DNA of 10,515 nucleotides from an uncultured Clostridia bacterium. GTDB taxonomy: Bacteria; Bacillota; Clostridia; Christensenellales; Aristaeellaceae. The position numbers and the translations under genes were made by a program. The notes below the pieces were generated by a model, which saw only the letters and a list, made by a program, of their open reading frames with translations, did not search any database and was not told where the DNA came from. Below, one piece after another: positions 5,142-10,515 of this stretch; within the stretch, counting starts at the first letter, position 1; each line of letters begins with the position of its first letter. The stretch covers positions 1 through 10,515 of the forward strand of contig CAKTXP010000074.1 of assembly GCA_934631055.1 (NCBI GenBank), in the 5' to 3' direction.

Positions 5142-8123
5142 ATGGAAATTCTGGCAAATATACTTTCCAACTATCTGCTTCCAATGGGCGTCAGCTATGC
5201 GGATATTCTGGTTTACCTCGGCGCGTCGAGCAATTACCTGCTCGCCATCGTGCTGGCGCTGATTATCCTGCTGATCGCCCTTGTCGCGGAGAGCAGAGTC
5301 AAAAAAGGCTGGCGCTGGTTTGTGCGCTGTCAGTCGGTCGTCGCGTTTCTGGTGGCGGTGGCGCTGTGCGTCAACGCGCTTTGCTACGGCCCGCTCAAGG
5401 CGACAATATCGGCGTATATGAACGCGTCCAAAGTCGAGCTGGCGGAGGATACCGTCGCGCAGAGCCTTGCAACCATCGAGCGCATCGGCGAAGAGGGTAT
5501 CGTCCTGCTGAAAAACGACGACAACGCGCTTCCGCTTTCCGAAGAGACGAAAAACGTGAATGTGTTCGGCTGGGCGGCGACTCAGCCCTATGTCGGCGGC
5601 ACGGGCTCGTCGGCATCCTCCGCCGCGCCTGCGGTGGATATCCTGCAATCGCTGACCAACGCGGGATATACCTATAACCAGACGCTCATTGACCTGTACC
5701 GCGATTATGCCGCCGAGCGCCCCGCGGCAGATATGTTCGGTCAGAACCTGACCCTGCCCGAACCGACCGCGCAGGCGTATACCGACGAGATTATGGAAGA
5801 AGCGAAGGCGTTTTCGGATACCGCGGTTGTCGTTATCGCGCGCGGCGGCGGCGAGAACTACGACCTGCCGACGGATATGAAATCCGTCATCGACGGAACG
5901 TATAACGTTTCAGCCAATGTGTCCATTGCGCCGGAGACCTACCCCTATACCAAGGTGACCTATACCAACAACGGCGATTATGACGATTTCGACGCGGGCG
6001 AAAGCTATCTGGAACTGAGCAATACCGAAGAAGCGATGCTCCAAAAGGTCTGCGACGCGTTTGATAAGGTCATCGTTATCGTCAACAGCTGCAACAGCAT
6101 GGAACTCGGCTGGGTCGATGAATACGGCGTGGACGCCGTTCTGCTTGCGCCCGCCGCAGGCGCGAAGGGCTTTGAAGCTGTCGGAAAGATCCTCAGCGGC
6201 GCGGTCAACCCCTCCGGCAGAACGGCGGATACGTTCGTTTATGATCTGCTGGATACGCCGTCCATCCGCAATATCGGGCTGAACGTCTACAACAACCTCG
6301 CCGATCTGGAAAAGAAGATCCTCAAGGAGGACGCGACCTATCAGGGCGCGGTCAGCTTTGTCAACTATGCGGAAGGCATCTATATCGGCTATAAGTATTA
6401 CGAAACGGCGGCTGATGACGGCGTGATCGACTACGCCCAGCATGTGCAGTATCCTTTCGGCTATGGCTTGAGCTATACGACCTTTGAAAAGAAGATTGAC
6501 AGCATGACCGATAACGGCGATACCCTTGCCCTGACGGTCTCCGTTACGAACACGGGCAGCGTTGCCGGACGCGACGTCATCGAGCTGTACTATACGCCGC
6601 CCTATACGAACGGCGGCATTGAAAAGGCAAGTGTCAACCTCATCGACTTCGCCAAGACGAGCGTCATTCAGCCCGGCGCGTCGGAACTCATCTATTTCTC
6701 GCTGGATAAGCGGGATATGGCGAGCTACGATTACAGCGGCGTGAAGGTCGCAGGCGGCGGATATATCCTCGAAGCGGGCGAATACGCGGTCTCCGTCCGT
6801 TCGGATTCGCATACGGTCTGCGATGCCCGAACGTTTACCGTTGCCTCGGATATCCGCTATGACGAGGAAGCCGTCAACCGCTTTGACAGCGCGCGCGGCA
6901 CGCATACCGTGCTTTCCCGCGCGGATGGCTTTGCCAACTATGCGGAAGCCTGCGCCGCGCCGGAAGAAAGCGCCTATGCCATGGACGACGCGACGCGCAA
7001 CGCCGTTGCCGCGAACACGGTCAGCGGCTATTCCAGCAAGGCTTTTGAGATCGACGGCGATACCGCGCCGACGACCGACGCGCAGAACGGTTTGACCCTT
7101 GCGGATATGACGGGGCTGGAATACGACGATCCGCAGTGGGATCTGCTGCTCGACCAGCTCAGCTGGAAGGACATGGATACCCTCATCAATCAGGGCGGAT
7201 GGAGTACCGCGGAAATCGCGTCCGTCGGCAAGATCAAGACCTCCGACAGCGACGGTCCTGCGGGACTGAACAACTACATGACCGGCGCATATGGAACGAC
7301 CTATCCCTCCGAAGTGCTGATGGCGCAGACGTGGAACAAGGAACTCGCTTATGAAATCGGCGTGTCCATGGGTTCGGAATTTGCCGCGGCGGAGAATTTC
7401 GGATGGTATGGCCCGGCGGTCAACATCCATCGCTCGGCGTTCAGCGGGCGCAATTTCGAGTATTTCTCTGAGGACGCCGTGCTTTCCGGAAGGCTTGCCA
7501 GCCGCCAGATCCTCGGCGCTTCGCAGTTCGGCGTTTATGCCTACGTCAAGCATTTCGCCCTCAACGATCAGGAGCTGAACCGCACGGCGATGCTGCTGAC
7601 CTGGGTGGATGAACAGACGATGCGCGAGGGCTATCTGAAGGCGTTCGAACTGGCGCTCAGAGAGTATCAGGGGAAGTCCATCGCCGTCATGAGCGCGTAT
7701 AACTGGATCGGAACGCAGCCCGCCTGCGCCAGCGATGCTCTGCTTAACGGAGTGCTGCGTGAGGAATGGGGCTTCAAGGGCATGGTCATTTCGGATTATG
7801 ACGGCTCTTACGGCTACATGATTACGGATAACTGCATCCGAAACGGCGCAGACCTGATGCTCGGCTTTGGCTCGTATGATTCCAACAAGCTCAGCAAGAA
7901 GCGCACAACGCTGGTTCACGATATGCGGCGCGCCAGCAAAAATATCCTCTATACGGTCGCCAACAGCGGCTATTACGCCAGCGGCGCTGAAGTGGATACC
8001 ACCAACCACATGGACGAACTCTTCACCTATATCAATCTCCGTCTGCTTGCCGGATTCGCGGCGGTGGAGATTGTACTGCTGCTCGTGAAGGCGGCGACGG
8101 GAAGGAAGAGAAAGAACGGATAA
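5142..8123 (+). CDS. Membrane-anchored glycoside hydrolase family 3 with swapped domain order
   Basis: This 993-residue enzyme is probably a beta-glucosidase held on the outer face of the membrane. Helices near 32-49 and 65-82 flank a basic loop (SRVKKGWRWFVR), and another lies near 966-982 before a basic tail (GRKRKNG). By the positive-inside rule both the loop and tail are cytoplasmic and the catalytic region (about 90-960) is outside. The domains are permuted. The C-terminal-type GH3 domain comes first (EEGIVLLKNDDNALPL at 117-132; candidate acid/base Glu238 in ARGGGENYD). A fibronectin-III-like domain follows (about 480-580), then the N-terminal-type barrel with SDGPAGLNN, WYGPAVNIHR, KHFALNDQE (Lys803-His804) and nucleophile Asp885 in VISDYDG. 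Reversed GH3 order is known from some Ruminococcus and Butyrivibrio enzymes. AGGTGAT (5126-5132) precedes the ATG by 9 bases. The substrate is not determinable. Confidence 0.87.
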   Translation: MEILANILSNYLLPMGVSYADILVYLGASSNYLLAIVLALIILLIALVAESRVKKGWRWFVRCQSVVAFLVAVALCVNALCYGPLKATISAYMNASKVELAEDTVAQSLATIERIGEEGIVLLKNDDNALPLSEETKNVNVFGWAATQPYVGGTGSSASSAAPAVDILQSLTNAGYTYNQTLIDLYRDYAAERPAADMFGQNLTLPEPTAQAYTDEIMEEAKAFSDTAVVVIARGGGENYDLPTDMKSVIDGTYNVSANVSIAPETYPYTKVTYTNNGDYDDFDAGESYLELSNTEEAMLQKVCDAFDKVIVIVNSCNSMELGWVDEYGVDAVLLAPAAGAKGFEAVGKILSGAVNPSGRTADTFVYDLLDTPSIRNIGLNVYNNLADLEKKILKEDATYQGAVSFVNYAEGIYIGYKYYETAADDGVIDYAQHVQYPFGYGLSYTTFEKKIDSMTDNGDTLALTVSVTNTGSVAGRDVIELYYTPPYTNGGIEKASVNLIDFAKTSVIQPGASELIYFSLDKRDMASYDYSGVKVAGGGYILEAGEYAVSVRSDSHTVCDARTFTVASDIRYDEEAVNRFDSARGTHTVLSRADGFANYAEACAAPEESAYAMDDATRNAVAANTVSGYSSKAFEIDGDTAPTTDAQNGLTLADMTGLEYDDPQWDLLLDQLSWKDMDTLINQGGWSTAEIASVGKIKTSDSDGPAGLNNYMTGAYGTTYPSEVLMAQTWNKELAYEIGVSMGSEFAAAENFGWYGPAVNIHRSAFSGRNFEYFSEDAVLSGRLASRQILGASQFGVYAYVKHFALNDQELNRTAMLLTWVDEQTMREGYLKAFELALREYQGKSIAVMSAYNWIGTQPACASDALLNGVLREEWGFKGMVISDYDGSYGYMITDNCIRNGADLMLGFGSYDSNKLSKKRTTLVHDMRRASKNILYTVANSGYYASGAEVDTTNHMDELFTYINLRLLAGFAAVEIVLLLVKAATGRKRKNG

Positions 8124-8157
8124 GACGCGTCCCTGAGAAAATCGCATAAGGCACAGA

Positions 8158-8201
8158 AAAAGGACTATCCTCCGCCTGAATGGCGGAAGGGTAGTCCTTT
8201 T
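8158..8201. terminator. Long hairpin terminator after the membrane GH3 gene
   Basis: A near-perfect 19-bp hairpin is seen: 8158-8170 pairs with 8189-8201 and 8171-8176 with 8182-8187, with a 5-base loop and one bulged A at 8188. The outer end is AAAA paired with TTTT, so the T-run lies within the stem and works in either direction. It lies 34 bases after the GH3 stop and separates that gene from the purine operon. Confidence 0.75.
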
Positions 8202-8211
8202 CAGCAGGCGT

Positions 8212-8249
8212 CCATGCTTCTGCCGCAGCGTTGTGAGCGGGAAGCATGG
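8212..8249. repeat. Inverted repeat (13-bp hairpin) of unknown role
   Basis: CCATGCTTC (8212-8220) pairs perfectly with GAAGCATGG (8241-8249). Inside it, CCGC (8223-8226) pairs with GCGG (8237-8240) around a 10-base loop, leaving a TG bulge. No T-run follows directly; one comes only at 8268-8275. It is therefore not a typical terminator. Confidence 0.5.
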
Positions 8250-8291
8250 GGGAAACGGGTTTAAACGTTTTTTTGATATTTGCGAAGCGTT

Positions 8292-8356
8292 TGATTTCCT
8301 GACGGGGCGTTTCGTCAAGGCGCCTGCCGAAAGTACGGAGAATCTGCCGGAAATCA
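8292..8356 (+). other. Possible three-way-junction RNA fold, function unknown
   Basis: An 8-bp outer stem (8292-8299 with 8349-8356) closes directly onto a 5-bp hairpin (8300-8304 with 8313-8317, loop 8305-8312). After one unpaired A, a third arm begins (8319-8322 with 8345-8348, one G-U). The size resembles a purine riboswitch, but the conserved loop and junction bases of that class are absent. It lies upstream of the purE promoter, so that transcript would not contain it. It may be chance. Confidence 0.25.
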
Positions 8357-8392
8357 GCTCTTTCAAGCGGATAGAGCCTTTTAAAAGAATAA

Positions 8393-8436
8393 AAATCCGA
8401 ACGATAAATAAAAAAACAGAAAATAAGTTCTGGAAT
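8393..8436. promoter_or_regulatory. Candidate PurR operator (inverted PurBox pair)
   Basis: Bases 8393-8405 match the Bacillus PurBox AWWWCCGAACWWT at 12 of 13 positions. A second box in opposite orientation (8424-8436, core GTTCTG for GTTCGG) matches 10 of 13. The gap is 18 bases against the 16-17 known for Bacillus subtilis. The pair ends 4 bases before the purE -35, which suits a PRPP-responsive PurR repressor. Confidence 0.42.
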
Positions 8437-8440
8437 TCAA

Positions 8441-8469
8441 TTGAAAACGGGCGGAAGTCTTGCTATACT
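8441..8469 (+). promoter_or_regulatory. Sigma-A promoter of the purine operon
   Basis: TTGAAA (8441-8446) and TATACT (8464-8469) are 17 bases apart, with an extended -10 TGC just before the hexamer (8461-8463). Transcription should begin near 8476, giving a leader of only about 26 bases with GGAGGTG at 8487-8493. That leaves no room for a leader riboswitch. Confidence 0.82.
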
Positions 8470-8501
8470 AGGGATGAATTCTTTTTGGAGGTGTGTCTTT
8501 C

Positions 8502-8996
8502 ATGCCAAAGGCTGCGTTGATTATGGGTTCAAAGAGCGATTGGCAGTCCCTGAAGGGATGCGTGGATATTCTGCATGGAATGGAGATCGAGGTCGAGGTC
8601 CATGTGGCGAGCGCACACAGGACGCCGGAGAAGGTCGCGTCCTTTGCGGCGAATGCGCGCGAAAACGGCTTTGAGGTCATCATCGCCGCGGCGGGCAAGG
8701 CGGCGCATCTGGCGGGCGTCATCGCCGGACACACGACCCTGCCGGTCATCGGCATTCCGGTCAAGTCTTCGTTCATGGACGGACTGGATTCCCTGCTTTC
8801 GACCGTGCAGATGCCGACGGGCATTCCGGTCGCGACGGTCGCCGTAGGCGGCGGGGACAACGCGGCGTATCTGGCTGCGCAGATCCTCTCCATCAAGTAT
8901 CCCATCCTGGCGGAGAAGCTGCTTGCCCATCGCGAGAAGATGGCAAAAGCTATTGAAGAGGACGACAGGCAGATTGCCGAAGAATGTGCGGATTGA
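8502..8996 (+). CDS. purE: PurE, 5-(carboxyamino)imidazole ribonucleotide mutase
   Basis: This 164-residue cytoplasmic enzyme of de novo purine synthesis makes CAIR, normally by rearranging N5-CAIR. It is a single PurE domain of usual length, with the phosphate and active-site motifs GSKSD (9-13), SAHRTP (37-42), AGKAAHLAG (64-72) and MPTGIPVATVAVGGGDNAA (104-122). The ATG at 8502 follows GGAGGTG by 8 bases. A GTG at 8493 in the same frame overlaps that ribosome-binding site and is unlikely. It opens a purE-purF-purM operon, and purF starts 16 bases after its stop. The loop is AGKAAHLAG where typical class I enzymes have GGAAHLPGM. I recall this form from other Clostridia. Whether a PurK partner exists elsewhere in the genome cannot be seen. 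Confidence 0.95.
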   Translation: MPKAALIMGSKSDWQSLKGCVDILHGMEIEVEVHVASAHRTPEKVASFAANARENGFEVIIAAAGKAAHLAGVIAGHTTLPVIGIPVKSSFMDGLDSLLSTVQMPTGIPVATVAVGGGDNAAYLAAQILSIKYPILAEKLLAHREKMAKAIEEDDRQIAEECAD

Positions 8997-9012
8997 CGGC
9001 GCGGGAGGCAGC

Positions 9013-10428
9013 ATGACGGATATCAAGGAACGCGGAGACCGGATGGAGGAAGCCTGCGGCGTATTCGGTATTTACGCGCAGGATGAGAACATCAACGCGG
9101 CGGAAGCCGCTTACTATGGGCTGTTTGCCTTGCAGCACCGCGGGCAGGAGAGCGCGGGCATCGCGGTCGCGGACGGGAAAGGCATCAAGCATTATCGCAA
9201 TCTCGGACTTGTGCCGGAGGTATTCGACGAAGAGATCCTCGGCGGGCTGACGGGGCGCATCTCCATCGGACATGTGCGCTATTCGACCTTCGGCGGCAAG
9301 GACGTTATCAACGCGCAGCCGCTGGTCGCCCGATGCAAGATCGGCATGCTTGCGCTGGCGCACAACGGCAATCTCGTCAACGCGGATGCCCTGCGCACCC
9401 AGATGGAGGACGACGGCGCTATCTTCCAGACGACGGTCGATACGGAGGTCATCCTGAGCCTGATCGCGCGGGAGAGCAGCAAGGGGCTTCTGGAAGCTAT
9501 CCGCTCGATGATGAACGTCGTCCGCGGCAGTTACGCGCTCGTTCTGCTGGCGAAGGATAAGCTCATCGGCATCCGCGATCCCTATGGCATCCGCCCGCTC
9601 TGTCTGGGCAGGATCGGGAGCAGCTTCGTGCTGGCGAGCGAGAGCTGTGCGCTTGACGCGGTGGGCGCGGAATTCGTGCGCGACGTTCAGCCGGGCGAGA
9701 TCGTGGTCATCGACGAAGAGGGCATCCATTCTACGCGCGTCAAGACGCCGATGCGCAGCCGTCTCTGCCTGTTTGAGTTTGTCTATTTTGCGCGTCCGGA
9801 TTCGGTCATCGACGGCATCAACGTCTATCAATCCCGCGTGGAGGCGGGCAGGCGGCTGGCGATGGACGACGACGTACAGGCGGACATGGTTATCGGCGTG
9901 CCGGACAGCGCGCTTGCCGCCGCGATGGGCTACGCTCAGCAGAGCGGCATTCCCTACGGCGACGGACTTGCCAAAAACCGCTATGTCGGGCGGACATTTA
10001 TCCAGCCGGAACAGGGCATGCGCGAGCTGGGCGTGCGGACAAAGCTGAACGCGCTGACCCGCAATGTGCGCGGTAAGCGGCTGGTTTTGGTGGATGATTC
10101 CATCGTCCGCGGAACGACGAGCCGAAAGATCGTCGAGATGCTGCGGACGGCGGGCGCGAAAGAGGTTCACATGCGCATTTCGTCGCCGTCGGTGCTGAAT
10201 CCCTGCTATTTCGGCATTGACACGGCGACGAGCGAAGAACTCATCGGTCACGGACACAGCGTGCAGGAGATCTGCCGATTCATTGGCGCGGACAGCCTGA
10301 AATTCCTGTCCCTGCCGGATCTGCTCAAGACGGTTGCGGGTTCGGGATGCCAATTCTGCACGGGATGCTTTGACGGCGATTATCCCATCGATCCGGAAAC
10401 GGGCGAGATGAAGGACATGGAGGAATAA
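9013..10428 (+). CDS. purF: PurF, amidophosphoribosyltransferase
   Basis: This 471-residue cytoplasmic enzyme catalyses the first committed step of purine synthesis, forming phosphoribosylamine from PRPP and glutamine. An N-terminal Ntn-type glutaminase domain comes first. Cys15 in EACGVFGIY should become the N-terminal nucleophile after removal of a 14-residue propeptide. The phosphoribosyltransferase domain follows, with the PRPP loop LVLVDDSIVRGTTS (357-370). Cys252, Cys398, Cys449 and Cys452 (CTGCFDG) match the four [4Fe-4S] ligands of the Bacillus subtilis enzyme, where the cluster is linked to oxygen-sensitive turnover. I chose the ATG at 9013 because it gives a Bacillus-like propeptide and is preceded by GGAGG (9004-9008), though the spacing is only 4 bases. 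An ATG at 9043 is a possible alternative. The frame upstream to 8923 overlaps purE and is not supported. Confidence 0.96.
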   Translation: MTDIKERGDRMEEACGVFGIYAQDENINAAEAAYYGLFALQHRGQESAGIAVADGKGIKHYRNLGLVPEVFDEEILGGLTGRISIGHVRYSTFGGKDVINAQPLVARCKIGMLALAHNGNLVNADALRTQMEDDGAIFQTTVDTEVILSLIARESSKGLLEAIRSMMNVVRGSYALVLLAKDKLIGIRDPYGIRPLCLGRIGSSFVLASESCALDAVGAEFVRDVQPGEIVVIDEEGIHSTRVKTPMRSRLCLFEFVYFARPDSVIDGINVYQSRVEAGRRLAMDDDVQADMVIGVPDSALAAAMGYAQQSGIPYGDGLAKNRYVGRTFIQPEQGMRELGVRTKLNALTRNVRGKRLVLVDDSIVRGTTSRKIVEMLRTAGAKEVHMRISSPSVLNPCYFGIDTATSEELIGHGHSVQEICRFIGADSLKFLSLPDLLKTVAGSGCQFCTGCFDGDYPIDPETGEMKDMEE

Positions 10429-10429
10429 G

Positions 10430-10515
10430 ATGGTTACCTATAAAGACGCGGGCGTGGACGTAGAACGCGGCTATGAAGCCGTGCGCAGGATGAAGCAGCA
10501 TGTTGCGACGACGTT
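10430..10515 (+). CDS. purM: PurM, phosphoribosylformylglycinamidine cyclo-ligase, N-terminal fragment
   Basis: The frame opens with ATG one base after the purF stop and runs off the window after 28 full codons. The fragment begins MVTYKDAGVDVERGYEAV, matching the conserved start of AIR synthetase (YKDAGVDI...). PurM closes the imidazole ring by ATP-dependent conversion of FGAM to AIR, the substrate pool used by PurE. GGAGG at 10419-10423 inside the end of purF is 6 bases upstream, and the tight spacing suggests co-translation with purF. The order purE-purF-purM fits the common clostridial purine cluster. Only the N-terminus is visible, so later domains are inferred. Confidence 0.88.
   Translation, partial: MVTYKDAGVDVERGYEAVRRMKQHVATT

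Noticed and set aside
8292..8356. Purine riboswitch.
   Set aside because: The size and three-way shape are similar, but the conserved loop and junction bases of that class are absent, and the element lies upstream of the purE promoter rather than in its leader.
5910..8366. An 818-codon open frame on the minus strand antisense to the membrane GH3 gene.
   Set aside because: It mirrors the codon bias of the GC-rich sense gene, its translation is rich in Arg/Ile/His repeats of low-information type, no domain is recognisable, and the sense frame has clear catalytic motifs.
8233..8520. A 95-codon plus-strand open frame before purE.
   Set aside because: It begins at GTG inside a hairpin, lacks a ribosome-binding site, runs through the purE promoter and into purE, and resembles no family.
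8950..10353. A 467-codon minus-strand open frame opposite purF.
   Set aside because: It is a shadow of purF codon use with no recognisable domain and no ribosome-binding site supporting it.

Overview
The window looks like chromosome of an anaerobic, moderately GC-rich member of the Clostridia (Firmicutes), possibly a gut commensal. This rests on the tail of a clostridial 'reverse' rubrerythrin, an AgrC/LytTR-type two-component system, Bacillota-style Shine-Dalgarno and sigma-A promoter sequences, and a Gram-positive-type PurF with a propeptide and iron-sulfur cysteines. I cannot name the species.

Layout. Positions 1-123 are the 3' end of a rubrerythrin gene. It converges on a two-gene signalling operon on the minus strand (358-2405): a LytTR response regulator and a multi-pass GHKL histidine kinase, overlapping by one base (TAATG). 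The gap between them (124-357) holds two similar hairpin terminators, each with T-runs on both sides. The operon starts from a promoter that matches the sigma-A consensus exactly (2443-2471). Divergent from it lie two family 3 glycoside hydrolases on the plus strand. The first (2680-5061) is secreted, with a signal peptide and an EF-hand-like loop. The second (5142-8123) has its GH3 domains in swapped order and is held in the membrane by helices at both ends. A rho-independent terminator sits in the 80-base gap between them. A long hairpin terminator ends this block. After about 380 non-coding bases containing further dyads comes the purine operon: a candidate PurR operator, a good sigma-A promoter with extended -10, then purE, purF and the start of purM.

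How the parts may work together. The two GH3 enzymes probably trim beta-linked oligosaccharides, one released outside the cell and one at the membrane surface. The neighbouring two-component system could sense an extracellular signal (often a peptide for this kinase type), and its divergent position makes control of the GH3 genes possible but unproven. No agrB/agrD-type peptide gene is visible. The purine genes are ordinary housekeeping.

The points most worth a second look are the permuted membrane-tethered GH3, the secreted GH3 that lacks the usual acid/base motif, the candidate PurBox pair upstream of purE, the compact three-way-junction fold at 8292-8356, and the duplicated bidirectional terminators. 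I see no clear sign of a wholly new system, mobile element, CRISPR array, tRNA or rRNA.
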